Below are positions 7,564-14,812 of a stretch of 14,977 nt of DNA, piece by piece (position 1 is the stretch's first letter; each line of letters starts with the position of its first letter). This stretch comes from Candidatus Krumholzibacteriia bacterium (GTDB lineage Bacteria > Krumholzibacteriota > Krumholzibacteriia > LZORAL124-64-63), in contig JAOZJV010000020.1 of the NCBI GenBank assembly GCA_029935695.1, forward strand, positions 1 through 14,977. Direction: 5' to 3'. The notes under the pieces are model-generated. The model searched no databases. It was not told the DNA's origin and was given only the letters and a program-made list of their open reading frames with translations. The position numbers were made by a program, and so were the translations under genes.

Positions 7564-7777
7564 GTCAGGAAGTTAAGTTGCCAAGACGTGCTCTCGCCCA
7601 ACGCTATCCTGGTTTGTTTAACTCCCTGACAATCCCCCACCGCAAATTCCAAGAAAACACCTATCACCCACATGACAGGTGTTTTCCCCCACAGGCAGAC
7701 CCTCGCCCTCATCTGCCTGTATAACTCTCGGGAACATACCGTTCCCTACCCAATCCATAGGCAATTGGCGTACCAAT
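7564..7777 (-). ncRNA. Candidate structured leader RNA or small RNA with five hairpins
   Basis: The 437-bp gap 7541-7977 contains five consecutive inverted repeats: 7764-7777 (ATTGG, loop TACG), 7730-7746 (GGGAAC/GTTCCC), 7691-7720 (ACAGGCAGA/TCTGCCTGT), 7653-7686 (GAAAACACCT/AGGTGTTTTC plus an inner 3-bp stem) and 7564-7630 (GTCAGG-x-AGTTAA / TTAACT-x-CCTGAC, with a second stem CCAGGA/TCTTGG inside). Internal mismatches on the plus strand are A-C (7570/7624, 7584/7609, 7663/7676), which become G-U pairs on the minus strand. Read that way the stems are 13 and 14 bp without interruption. This points to a minus-strand RNA ending 24 nt before the start at 7540, hence a 5' leader of the small receiver-like gene, or a free-standing RNA. 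It matches no riboswitch class I know. An AT-rich stretch (7778-7837) just upstream could hold its promoter. Confidence 0.5.
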
Positions 7778-7824
7778 ATGAAAGAAAATGAAATATTTCT
7801 TAAATTGTTTATTTCCAATGATTT

Positions 7825-7886
7825 AAAAAACAAAAAAGGGTCTTCACCGTCATCAGACAAACGGAGGTGCAACATCAAAGTTGCAC
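7825..7886 (-). terminator. Possible weak terminator after the sigma-54 regulator gene
   Basis: On the minus strand a perfect 7-bp hairpin (GTGCAAC, 6-nt loop, GTTGCAC; 7867-7886) and a smaller CCGT/ACGG stem (7847-7864) are followed by U6-G-U6 at 7837-7825. The U-run is not directly adjacent to either stem, so this is a poor match to an intrinsic terminator. The position, about 90 nt after the regulator gene's stop, fits transcription ending between it and the next transcript. Confidence 0.25.
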
Positions 7887-7977
7887 TGCAGCGCCACAAC
7901 AGAAGTAATCTGCTTGGGCTCAACGAGTTATGCGTGTAACAAAAATATAGCACCGGCAACAGGAGTGTGACGGCTGA

Positions 7978-9354
7978 TCACTGGCTCTTAAAACCCTCTG
8001 GATCCAGGCCAAGATTTTTCATGATGCGTTGAAAACTGGGCCGGGGCATCCCACTTTTTTTGGCAGCTTCAGTCACATTGCCCTGGGTTAAAGTGAGTTT
8101 TTCGGTGATAAATTCCCGTTGCCATTGCTCGGTGATGCGGGCCTTGGCTTCATCATATTCTTCCTGGCCATTGGCCGTTTGGCCCACCATTCCCGACTGG
8201 AAAATATCGCCCAGGCTGATCATCGGCCCTGAGCAGATCAGCACCGACCGCTCAACTTCGTTCCTCAGCTGGCGCACATTGCCGGGCCAGGGATGACGCG
8301 CCATTTGTTGCTGCACCGCTGGTGAAAAACCATGGATTTCCTTGCGGAAACGAACGGCCGCCTCTTTCAGAAAGGTCTCGGCCAAAGGCAGAATATCTCC
8401 CAGGCGTTCACGCAGAGGCAGCAGATGGATGCGGTAGATATTCAATCGGTAATAAAGCTCGGAACGGAACTCACCTTTGGTGATGGCCAGTTCCAGATCC
8501 TTGCTGGTGGCAGCCACGATACGGGTGTTCACCCTGATGCTTTCATTTTCCCCCAGCCGTGAAAAAGTGCGCTCTCCAAGCACCCGCAACAGCTTGATCT
8601 GAAATGGCAGGGGGCTGTCACCGATTTCATCCAGGAACAGCGTGCCGCCGTTGGCCATTTCGAATTTACCCATCCGCTTGCGGTCCGCTCCGGTGAACGC
8701 GCCCCGGGCATGACCAAACATTTCAGACTCAATGATTTCCGCAGGCACCGCCCCGCAGTTAATTCCCACAAAGGGCCCACCTTTGACCAAACTGTGGTCA
8801 TGAATACGCCTGGCAACCATCTCCTTGCCGGAGCCCGATTCACCAGTGACCAACACCGTGGCATCGGTGGCGGCGACCTTGTCAATTTGCTCCAGCATCT
8901 GCATGGTGGTCGGATCTCCGGCGACAAATGAGCCTGTCAAACGCTCCACTTCATCACGATGAGCCTGCAGGGCCCTGGAGTTGGCCCTGTACGACAAAGC
9001 CATCTCCACCAGGTTCAGCAGCTGGGGTAGATCTGCCGGTTTCGACACATAATGAAAGGCACCGATTTTGATAGCCTGGACTACCGTCTCGAGGTCCTGT
9101 TGCCCCGACAGCATGATCACCGGCGGGGCGTTGTCCGTGGCTCTGATATGCTCCAGAATTTCCAGACCCGACATGCGGCCTTCTCCCAGATTCACATCCA
9201 GCAAAATAATATCAGGCTGATTATTTTTGAGATACTCCAGGGCCCCGGGACCCTCGTAAGCCATGTTCACTTCAAACCGGTGGCTCAGAATCAAAGCCAG
9301 ATCGCTGCAGTATTCGGGCTCATCATCGATGATAAAAAGCAGGGGATTGGCCAT
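7978..9354 (-). CDS. Sigma-54-dependent response regulator, NtrC family
   Basis: This is a bacterial enhancer-binding protein that opens sigma-54 RNA polymerase promoters when phosphorylated. It has 458 residues from the preferred start. The receiver domain has D10-D11, acceptor D53 (LLDVNL) and K105 (SKPADL). The AAA+ domain has Walker A GESGSGKE (171-178), an intact GAFTGA loop (218-223) for sigma-54 contact and Walker B GGTLFLDEIG (236-245). The C-terminus has a Fis-type helix-turn-helix (TQGNVTEAAKKSGMPRPSFQ). The ATG at 9354 is chosen because GAGGAG lies 8 nt before it and it follows the glycosylase stop by 1 nt; an in-frame ATG at 9381 would add 9 residues inside that gene. No histidine kinase is nearby, so its partner is unknown. 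Confidence 0.93.
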   Translation of the reverse strand: MANPLLFIIDDEPEYCSDLALILSHRFEVNMAYEGPGALEYLKNNQPDIILLDVNLGEGRMSGLEILEHIRATDNAPPVIMLSGQQDLETVVQAIKIGAFHYVSKPADLPQLLNLVEMALSYRANSRALQAHRDEVERLTGSFVAGDPTTMQMLEQIDKVAATDATVLVTGESGSGKEMVARRIHDHSLVKGGPFVGINCGAVPAEIIESEMFGHARGAFTGADRKRMGKFEMANGGTLFLDEIGDSPLPFQIKLLRVLGERTFSRLGENESIRVNTRIVAATSKDLELAITKGEFRSELYYRLNIYRIHLLPLRERLGDILPLAETFLKEAAVRFRKEIHGFSPAVQQQMARHPWPGNVRQLRNEVERSVLICSGPMISLGDIFQSGMVGQTANGQEEYDEAKARITEQWQREFITEKLTLTQGNVTEAAKKSGMPRPSFQRIMKNLGLDPEGFKSQ

Positions 9355-9355
9355 G

Positions 9356-10321
9356 TCAGCTTCTCCTCTGCTGGAGGGCATCGTAAAGAGCGCGCAAGCG
9401 CCTTACGTCATTCCAGGTGTCTCTTTTCCAGGCCGGATTGCGCAACAGGGCCGCCGGATGGTAAGTGGCCATGACCGGAATGCCTTCATAGAAATGCACC
9501 GAGCCGCGCAATTTCCCCAGGCTGTCGTCGGTCCCCAAAAGGGTCTGGGCCGCCACCCGCCCCAAACAGCAGATAATGCTGGGCTGGATAATGGCCAGCT
9601 GCCGCTTGAGAAAATTCTCGCAGGCCATCACTTCATCAGGAAGCGGATCCCGGTTTCCAGGGGGCCGGCATTTCAAAATATTGCCGATGAAAATATGCCG
9701 GCGATCGAACCCGATGGCCTCAATAATTTTGGTCAGCAACTGTCCGCTGGCACCCACAAAAGGCTGCCCCTGCAAATCTTCATCCCGGCCGGGGGCTTCT
9801 CCGATGAACATCACTTTGGCGTGAGCACTGCCAGCGCCAAAAACGACCTGGGTGCGGGTCTCGGCAAGCTTGCACAGACGGCAGGGCAAAACCTCGTCCC
9901 GCAAATCTTTCAAAGCGTGGCGGGGATCGCCCCCGTGTTTTTCCAGCAAGGGGTCAGCCGCAACCTGGCGGGGTGGTTGTTGGGCGAGCAGGCCCAAAGT
10001 GGCCTCTGTAAAATCATCGCATTCTTTTTTGAATTCAGGATTGCTGATGGGAGGTGCAGGAGCCGGGCCTTCGGCCGGAGGCTGAGACGTGGGCTTGGGG
10101 GCGGGTGCTGGTGCTGGTGCTGGTTCGGCGACAATTTCAGCAGTCGGTTCTGCAGAAGGTTTGGCCTCAGCGGCTGGCTGAACCGTGGATGCCGGCGGGA
10201 CCTCAGCAGCGGCCACCGGTCCTTCGTCCAGAAACCAGTCAGGTCCCAGATCCTTATTTTGACCCACCCACTTGCGCAGGTCGTCTCTCAGTTTGTCGGG
10301 ATGATCATCCGCATGGGTCAT
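9356..10321 (-). CDS. Uracil-DNA glycosylase, family 4 (iron-sulfur type)
   Basis: This enzyme removes uracil from DNA to start base-excision repair. It has 321 residues, with the catalytic domain at about 140-321. Four cysteines expected to hold a 4Fe-4S cluster are C147, C150 (PCRLCKLAETR), C218 (NILKCRPPGNRDP) and C234, with the 16-residue spacing of the last pair seen in thermophile family-4 enzymes. Motif A is GEAPGRDED (174-182) and motif B is TYHPAALLR (286-294). The first 140 residues hold a helical start, a Pro/Ala-rich low-complexity linker (about 37-92) and a second helical part, so the protein is longer than minimal 200-residue members. It starts 1 nt after coaBC stops and ends 1 nt before the sigma-54 regulator. 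Confidence 0.92.
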   Translation of the reverse strand: MTHADDHPDKLRDDLRKWVGQNKDLGPDWFLDEGPVAAAEVPPASTVQPAAEAKPSAEPTAEIVAEPAPAPAPAPKPTSQPPAEGPAPAPPISNPEFKKECDDFTEATLGLLAQQPPRQVAADPLLEKHGGDPRHALKDLRDEVLPCRLCKLAETRTQVVFGAGSAHAKVMFIGEAPGRDEDLQGQPFVGASGQLLTKIIEAIGFDRRHIFIGNILKCRPPGNRDPLPDEVMACENFLKRQLAIIQPSIICCLGRVAAQTLLGTDDSLGKLRGSVHFYEGIPVMATYHPAALLRNPAWKRDTWNDVRRLRALYDALQQRRS

Positions 10322-10322
10322 T

Positions 10323-11567
10323 TTAAATTTCTTTTTCGGTATCGGCCAAACGCTTCAGAATTTCCGAAGCCAGCTGGCCCTTGGGAGCAGATTCACTTTG
10401 CCAGATAACCCCGGCTTCTCCCATGAGTGTGACCTGGTGGTTCACCACCCCGAACCCCGCGCCCTCCGCAGTGGGATTGTTGGCCACAATGTAATTCATA
10501 TTTTTGGCCCGGCGCTTGGCCGCGGCCCTCTGCATCATATCATCAGTTTCCAGGGCGAAGCCAACAATTTTCAAATCCGGATGGCTGTGGTTGGGCACCA
10601 CCTGGGCCAGAATATCCGGATTGGGCTTCATCTGCAGGGACCACTGGTCGCCCAGGGCCTCCTTTTTAATTTTCCCAGAGGCCGGTTCTGCCGGTGTGTA
10701 GTCAGCCACCGCGGCAGCCATGAAAATCCAGTCGGCTCCCGCTTCCAGAGCGGAGGCCACAGCGCCTGCCATATCGTCAGCCGATTGCACCGGTTCGAGT
10801 CGTTCCAACCCCCGCGGCGCCACCAACGATGTGGGTCCGGCCACCAGATGAACTTTTGCTCCGGCCTGGACAGCGGCTGCCGCCAGGGCAAACCCCATGG
10901 CGCCTGAAGACCGGTTGGCCACATAACGCACCGGATCGATGGGCTCGTGGGTTGGTCCGGCCGTGATGAGCACGCGCTTTCCAGTCCAGAATCCTTCGGG
11001 CATCTTGTCGGGTTCGGAGGAATCAAGGCCAGCTGCCATCTCCACCGCTGCCGCCAGAATATCTTCGGGCTCACTCATGCGCCCCTGGCTCACGGTACCG
11101 CAAGCCAGCCATCCTTCGCCTGGTCCCACGGTGGCCACGCCCCGGCTGTGCAGAATTTTCAGATTGGCCTGGGTGGCCGCATGCTGCCACATATTGTCGT
11201 TCATGGCCGGAGCCATGAGCACCGGGCCGGGAAACGCGAGCAACAGAGTGGAAACGATGTCATCGGCAATACCGCCTGCAGCCTTGGCCATGGTGTTGGC
11301 CGTGGCAGGAGCGACAATGGCCAAATCGGCCCAGCGAGCGTATTCGATATGGTCCAAAGCCTCACTTTGCCCTTCTCCCCAGAGATCGGTGGCCACGGGC
11401 TGGCCGGTCAGAGCCTGAAAAGTAAGGGGAGTGACAAACCGGGTGGAGGCTTCGGTCATGGCCACCCTCACAGAAAAGCCCGTCTGCATTAACAGACGGG
11501 CTAAAAAACAAGCTTTATACGCGGCAATGCCGCCGCTCACCAGCAACAGAACTCGGACAGAGGCCAT
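10323..11567 (-). CDS. coaBC: Bifunctional phosphopantothenoylcysteine decarboxylase / phosphopantothenate-cysteine ligase
   Basis: This enzyme carries out two successive steps of coenzyme A synthesis: joining cysteine to 4'-phosphopantothenate (CoaB, C-terminal half) and decarboxylating the product with FMN (CoaC, N-terminal half). It has 414 residues, the normal length. CoaC features are SGGIAAYKA (11-19), active-site H73 (DHIEYARWADL), PAMNDNMW (120-127, N123) and C156 in LACG. CoaB features are ITAGPTHEPIDPVRYVANRS (201-220), MAAAVADY (283-290) and KIKK (299-302, including the conserved lysine). All expected catalytic residues are present. It starts 3 nt after rpoZ and ends 1 nt before the glycosylase gene, in the common rpoZ-coaBC order. 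Confidence 0.96.
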   Translation of the reverse strand: MASVRVLLLVSGGIAAYKACFLARLLMQTGFSVRVAMTEASTRFVTPLTFQALTGQPVATDLWGEGQSEALDHIEYARWADLAIVAPATANTMAKAAGGIADDIVSTLLLAFPGPVLMAPAMNDNMWQHAATQANLKILHSRGVATVGPGEGWLACGTVSQGRMSEPEDILAAAVEMAAGLDSSEPDKMPEGFWTGKRVLITAGPTHEPIDPVRYVANRSSGAMGFALAAAAVQAGAKVHLVAGPTSLVAPRGLERLEPVQSADDMAGAVASALEAGADWIFMAAAVADYTPAEPASGKIKKEALGDQWSLQMKPNPDILAQVVPNHSHPDLKIVGFALETDDMMQRAAAKRRAKNMNYIVANNPTAEGAGFGVVNHQVTLMGEAGVIWQSESAPKGQLASEILKRLADTEKEI

Positions 11568-11570
11568 GAT

Positions 11571-11813
11571 CTATTCCTCTTCCTGAAGGTCCCTTTCAGC
11601 ACGGACCTGGCGGGCGCGTTCTTTCTGATCGTACCATTCGACCTTGCCGGCGATCAGGCGATCCACAGCCAGAGTGGTGATCTTGCCGGGCAATGTCACT
11701 TCAAACATACGGGCCCGTTCGTTCAGGCGGCGGGCTTCAAGAGCAGCAATTTTAATGGCCTTGAATTTATTGGGAATCAGGGCAATAACTTTGTGGCGCG
11801 GAATATAAGTCAT
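11571..11813 (-). CDS. rpoZ: RNA polymerase omega subunit
   Basis: This is the small omega subunit that wraps around the beta-prime subunit and aids RNA polymerase assembly. It has 80 residues from the ATG at 11813, which is preceded by GAGGAAGG with a 4-nt gap, a strong ribosome site. An in-frame ATG at 11933 would add 40 residues with no omega similarity and a poor ribosome site, so I reject it. The core IPNKFKAIKIAALEARRLNE (13-32) matches the omega N-K-F/Y-x-x-x-x-A-A-x-x-A-R-x-L pattern, followed by TTLAVDRLIAGKVEW (47-61) and a charged tail. Its place between gmk and coaBC is the usual one for rpoZ and supports the call. Confidence 0.87.
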   Translation of the reverse strand: MTYIPRHKVIALIPNKFKAIKIAALEARRLNERARMFEVTLPGKITTLAVDRLIAGKVEWYDQKERARQVRAERDLQEEE

Positions 11814-11981
11814 GTGACCTTCCTCATCGATTTTAACGTGAAATGGGCGATTGGACACGATATTCAGGCATTGTGCACTTAATACCGCGAGATCCGCACA
11901 CCTATCCACAGCGTTGCGGCAACCGAAGAACAATAATGCAATTATTTAAAAACGCAAGGAAAGCAGTGTCTGCTGCCCTCA

Positions 11982-12566
11982 TCACCCCAAAGGGCTCTGC
12001 CCCAAAGCAGTGCTGCGGCAACTCTCCGCCAGGATGATTGCTTTCATCCGGGCAACGGCCTGGTCCAGATCATCGTTGACCACCCAGTACTGATAACGAC
12101 TGGCAAAACCCACTTCGGTGCGGGCGTTCTTCAAACGGGTGCTGATGACATCGTCACTGTCGGTGGCCCGGCTGCGCAGTCTGTTTTCCAACTCCTCCCA
12201 GGAGGGAGGAAAGAGAAACACCGAAACCAGCTCCGAGTCATAAATATCAATGACGTTGACCCCACCCTGCACATCAATATCAAGCAGGGGGATTTTTCCC
12301 GCAGCAGCCATCTCATCGAGGCGACTGCGACGCGTGGCATAATAGTTATCGTGAACCTGGGCCCATTCCACGAAGGCATCCTCGGCGATCAGCTTTTTGA
12401 ATGTTGCTTCATCCACAAAATCGTAGTCGCGGCCATCCACTTCACCCTCACGCATGGGCCGGGTGGTGGTGGATATGGAAAAGGCCAGGCGGGGATCATC
12501 CGCCATGAGGGACTGCACGAAAGTGCTTTTGCCGGCGCCCGAGGGGCCGGTGATCAGGACAATCAT
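11982..12566 (-). CDS. gmk: Guanylate kinase
   Basis: This enzyme phosphorylates GMP (and dGMP) to GDP with ATP in the cytoplasm, the step before GTP and (p)ppGpp synthesis. It has 194 residues, close to the usual 200-207. The P-loop is GPSGAGKS (7-14). The GMP-binding region has S30, R36 (STTTRP), E42 and Y48 (GRDYDF). LLDIDVQGG (94-102), the lid RLRSRATDSDD (129-139) and WVVNDDLDQAV (161-171) all match the family. The start ATG lies 9 nt after the yicC stop and follows AAGAGG at 5 nt. The C-terminal end is followed by a 168-nt gap before rpoZ, the largest in this cluster; a secondary promoter may sit there, but I could find only weak matches. Confidence 0.96.
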   Translation of the reverse strand: MIVLITGPSGAGKSTFVQSLMADDPRLAFSISTTTRPMREGEVDGRDYDFVDEATFKKLIAEDAFVEWAQVHDNYYATRRSRLDEMAAAGKIPLLDIDVQGGVNVIDIYDSELVSVFLFPPSWEELENRLRSRATDSDDVISTRLKNARTEVGFASRYQYWVVNDDLDQAVARMKAIILAESCRSTALGQSPLG

Positions 12567-12575
12567 CTTAGCCTC

Positions 12576-13457
12576 TTATTCCAGGTTCATGATCTGTTCG
12601 CGCATGGACTCGACTTCGTCTTTCATGGTGATCACCGCCGTGGTGATGTCCATGAGATTAGTCTTCGACCCCATGGTGTTGACTTCACGGTGCATTTCCT
12701 GCAACAGGAAATTCAGGCGCTTGGCCACTTGCCCACCACCATCAAGGGCCCCATGGAAATGCTGGATGTGAATGCCCAGCCGCTCGATTTCCTCGTTGAT
12801 GTTGGCCTTGTCCGCCAGCAGGGCAATTTCCTGGGCCTGCCGCTGGGGATCCAGGGGCTCATCCAGAATTTTCGCCAGACGCTCTTCCAGCTTGGTCTGA
12901 ACCTGCTGCGCCGCCTGGGGCGCCAGCTTTTCCACCTCAGCCAGATTGATGGACAGGGTTTCCAGCCGCTGCTTCATTTCCAGCACCAGGGCCTGGCCTT
13001 CTTTGGCCTTCATGATCATCAAACCCTTGTGGGCTTCTTCGAGAGCCGTCATGAGGGCGGTTTTAATGTCGTCAGGATCAAGTTCCATATCCTGGGAACG
13101 CAGAACATCCGGCACAGCCAGCAGATGATCCAGGGTGATATTCTGTGTCTCACCCGTCAGCTCGGTGATGCGTGCGGCAGCTTCCTTCAGCATATTCAAG
13201 CCCTCGTCCAGCCGTTCGGGATCCAGACCCGCCGAGGCCTCTTCCTTGTCCAGATTCAGCTGGGTCGACACCGTGACCCGACCGCGAGCCACATTCTCTT
13301 TCAGGAATTGGCGGATTTCCATTTCGTGGGCAGCCAAAGCCCCGTACAGCTTCAGGCCAACGTCCAGAAAACGATGGTTCACGGACCGCAATTCCACCGT
13401 GACGGTGATGGGACCAATCTGTTTTTCGCCGTTGCCAAAACCGGTCATGCTCAGCAT
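12576..13457 (-). CDS. yicC: YicC family endoribonuclease
   Basis: YicC-family proteins are endoribonucleases; E. coli YicC has been linked to small-RNA turnover. It has 293 residues, the usual length. Family landmarks are the start MLSMTGFGNGE (1-11), VELRSVNHRFLDV (21-33), GRVTVSTQLN (59-68), LADKANINEEIERLGIH (214-230), the strongly conserved RLNFLLQEMHREVNTMGSK (247-265) and the closing MKDEVESMREQIMNLE (278-293). The ATG is preceded by GGAGG with a good gap. It is the first gene of the minus-strand cluster and is followed 9 nt later by gmk, a common pairing. Its leader is unusually C-rich, opposite a run of G-tracts on the plus strand. Confidence 0.95.
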   Translation of the reverse strand: MLSMTGFGNGEKQIGPITVTVELRSVNHRFLDVGLKLYGALAAHEMEIRQFLKENVARGRVTVSTQLNLDKEEASAGLDPERLDEGLNMLKEAAARITELTGETQNITLDHLLAVPDVLRSQDMELDPDDIKTALMTALEEAHKGLMIMKAKEGQALVLEMKQRLETLSINLAEVEKLAPQAAQQVQTKLEERLAKILDEPLDPQRQAQEIALLADKANINEEIERLGIHIQHFHGALDGGGQVAKRLNFLLQEMHREVNTMGSKTNLMDITTAVITMKDEVESMREQIMNLE

Positions 13458-13468
13458 AAGAGCCTCCA

Positions 13469-13540
13469 GGGGAAGATGAGTTGTTTTGGGGAAGTTTAGG
13501 GCAGAGGGTAGGGTAAGGCAAGGGATTGTGGGGCCTGGGG
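13469..13540 (+). other. G-run tract with G-quadruplex potential in the yicC leader
   Basis: Eight runs of three or four G lie within 72 nt on the plus strand: 13469-13472, 13488-13491, 13499-13501, 13506-13508, 13511-13513, 13522-13524, 13530-13533 and 13537-13540. The second to fifth runs have loops of 7, 4 and 2 nt and meet the usual G3+N1-7 quadruplex rule. On the minus strand, which is the yicC mRNA, the same stretch is C-rich and G-poor, like a Rho-loading site. Either reading is inference. Confidence 0.45.
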
Positions 13541-13585
13541 TTTATCAAGTGTCTTAATCATCAAAAACCTTGCCCGCCGGGGGGC

Positions 13586-13613
13586 ATTGTATTTGACATA
13601 TTGTGCCTCTTAA
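13586..13613 (-). promoter_or_regulatory. Candidate sigma-70 promoter for yicC-gmk cluster
   Basis: Reading the minus strand, TTAAGA (13613-13608, 4 of 6 to TTGACA) and TACAAT (13591-13586, 5 of 6 to TATAAT) are separated by 16 nt. A transcript from here would have a leader of about 120 nt that starts with a TGCCC/GGGCA hairpin (13571-13586) and then crosses the C-rich tract. The match is modest, so this is a suggestion only. Confidence 0.3.
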
Positions 13614-13637
13614 AGAATTTGCAACCCTGAACTCATC

Positions 13638-13643
13638 TATGAT
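13638..13643 (+). promoter_or_regulatory. Possible -10 element for the secreted-protein gene
   Basis: TATGAT matches 5 of 6 bases of the -10 consensus and would put a start site near 13650, about 38 nt before the ATG. No good -35 lies at 16-18 nt. A perfect TTGACA occurs upstream at 13593-13598 but too far away to pair with it. Confidence 0.25.
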
Positions 13644-13687
13644 AAACTCAGGCCATTGGCAGAATTTTATTACTGGAGGGTCGTTCC

Positions 13688-13852
13688 ATGCGCTGTTTTG
13701 TAACTTTGGTTTTTATTTTCACTATTGTCGGGGCAGCCAACGCCACCGACCTGGGCACCACCCAAAAAATCATCAAAGACAACACCCACATCGGCATGAA
13801 CCCCGGCACCCCCGATGAACGCCAAGGTGGCGAAGACATGGCATCGGCCATC
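13688..13852 (+). repeat. Direct repeat unit 1 (partner 14813-14977)
   Basis: The first 165 nt of the secreted-protein gene are repeated at 14813-14977 with 147 of 165 identical bases, 1125 bp apart. The similarity also touches the ribosome-site region (GGAGGG in both). The repeat reaches the window edge, so its full length is unknown. It reflects tandem gene duplication; no inverted ends or target duplication suggest a mobile element. Confidence 0.8.
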
Positions 13853-14764
13853 GTCATCAATACTTTTCCTTTCAACGACACCGGCAACACCACTGACAAT
13901 ATGGATGATTACGATGCCGCCTGTCCCTACACCGGCTCCACCAGTGCTGATGTTGTTTACAGCTTCACCCCGGAATTCGACGTGCCGGTGACCGTCGATC
14001 TGTGTGGCTCCGGTTACGACACCAAGACATACATCATGGATGGCGCCATGAATCTCATCGCCTGCAACGACGACTTCTACAACGATGAAATTTGCGGCAT
14101 GTATGTGTCCATGATCGAAATGGCCTATCTGACCGCCGGCACCGAATACTTCATTGTTATCGATGGTTATGGCGGAGATGCTGGCGACTACAATCTTGAA
14201 CTGCGGGAATATGAATTCCCGCCTCCATGCGTCCTGACCTGTGACGGTCTCGCTGAAGGCGAGCCCCCACTGATGGATGGTTATGAAGACGCGTTCAATG
14301 GTGGGTGCAACAGTCCTGAATTCGGGAACCCTTTCCTTGACCTCCTCTTTTTTGGTGATACAAACGGCGACTTGACCCTCTGTGGAGTCTCCGGCTGGTA
14401 TAACGACAACACCATCCGTGACACCGACTGGATGTATGTCTTTTTTGGTGAAGCGGGAATTATCGAATGGACCCTCGACGCTGAGCAGCCCGTGCTTGGT
14501 TTCGTGCTCAGTGGTAACTGTGCCGATGGTGTTTATATTGAAAATGAAATGACTGCTGGTCCCTGTTCGCCTGCTACTTTGGTTTTCCAGGGCAACCCTG
14601 GCGAATTGGCTGTTATCTGGGTTGGTCCCGCCGAATACAATGGACCTCCCGGTTTCCAGGGATTTGAGTTCAATTATGTTGCTGACTTCACCGGACTTGA
14701 GCAGAATGGTTGTATTGCAACGGAAAATCGTAGTTTTGATGCCATCAAAAGCCTGTACCGATAA
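13688..14764 (+). CDS. Secreted two-domain protein, PPC-like plus DTDW-motif domain
   Basis: This is an exported, acidic protein of 358 residues, probably a surface or periplasmic beta-sandwich protein of unknown role. A clear signal peptide spans 1-19, ending GAANA before TDLG. Residues about 50-173 look like a bacterial pre-peptidase C-terminal (PPC) domain: TSADVVYSFTP, DLCGSGYDTKTYIMDG, LIACNDDFYND and AGTEYFIVIDGYGGDAGDYN. Residues about 181-340 form a second domain with RDTDWMYVFF (244-253) and WTLDAEQPVLGFVL. The mature part has 11 cysteines, so disulfides are likely. The C-terminus ends in TENRSFDAIKSLYR, a short basic tail. The start is set by GGAGG 8 nt upstream. A close paralog follows after 48 nt. 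I see no protease or other catalytic motif. Confidence 0.8.
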   Translation: MRCFVTLVFIFTIVGAANATDLGTTQKIIKDNTHIGMNPGTPDERQGGEDMASAIVINTFPFNDTGNTTDNMDDYDAACPYTGSTSADVVYSFTPEFDVPVTVDLCGSGYDTKTYIMDGAMNLIACNDDFYNDEICGMYVSMIEMAYLTAGTEYFIVIDGYGGDAGDYNLELREYEFPPPCVLTCDGLAEGEPPLMDGYEDAFNGGCNSPEFGNPFLDLLFFGDTNGDLTLCGVSGWYNDNTIRDTDWMYVFFGEAGIIEWTLDAEQPVLGFVLSGNCADGVYIENEMTAGPCSPATLVFQGNPGELAVIWVGPAEYNGPPGFQGFEFNYVADFTGLEQNGCIATENRSFDAIKSLYR

Positions 14765-14812
14765 AAGCTCAAACCGTTGGTTCAAGTAATATCTTATTTG
14801 GAGGGCCGCACA

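Noticed and set aside
7871..7891. Sigma-54-like promoter on the minus strand (TGGCGC ... TGCAA)
   Set aside because: The distance between the GG and GC elements is one base short of the required spacing, and the sequence overlaps a perfect hairpin that explains it better.
7679..7939. 86-codon plus-strand frame (and a 53-codon version from 7778) in the 7541-7977 gap
   Set aside because: There is no ribosome site and the product is low-complexity and Lys/Asn-rich. The same stretch is better explained as AT-rich promoter plus structured RNA on the other strand.
11902..11910. Single DnaA-box-like site CTATCCACA between gmk and rpoZ
   Set aside because: It has one mismatch, is alone and lacks a neighbouring AT-rich element, so it may be chance.
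11814..11933. Extended 120-codon version of rpoZ starting at 11933
   Set aside because: The extra 40 residues show no omega similarity, and the downstream ATG at 11813 has a strong GAGGAAGG ribosome site.
11932..11946. Short AT-rich inverted repeat AATAAT-gca-ATTATT in the gmk-rpoZ gap
   Set aside because: It is too weak and AT-only to be called an operator or terminator. Promoter matches around it are 3-4 of 6 per element.
13670..14785. Open frame of 371 codons on the minus strand opposite the secreted protein
   Set aside because: The plus-strand frame has a ribosome site, a signal peptide and a tandem paralog with a matching start, so the antisense frame is a shadow.
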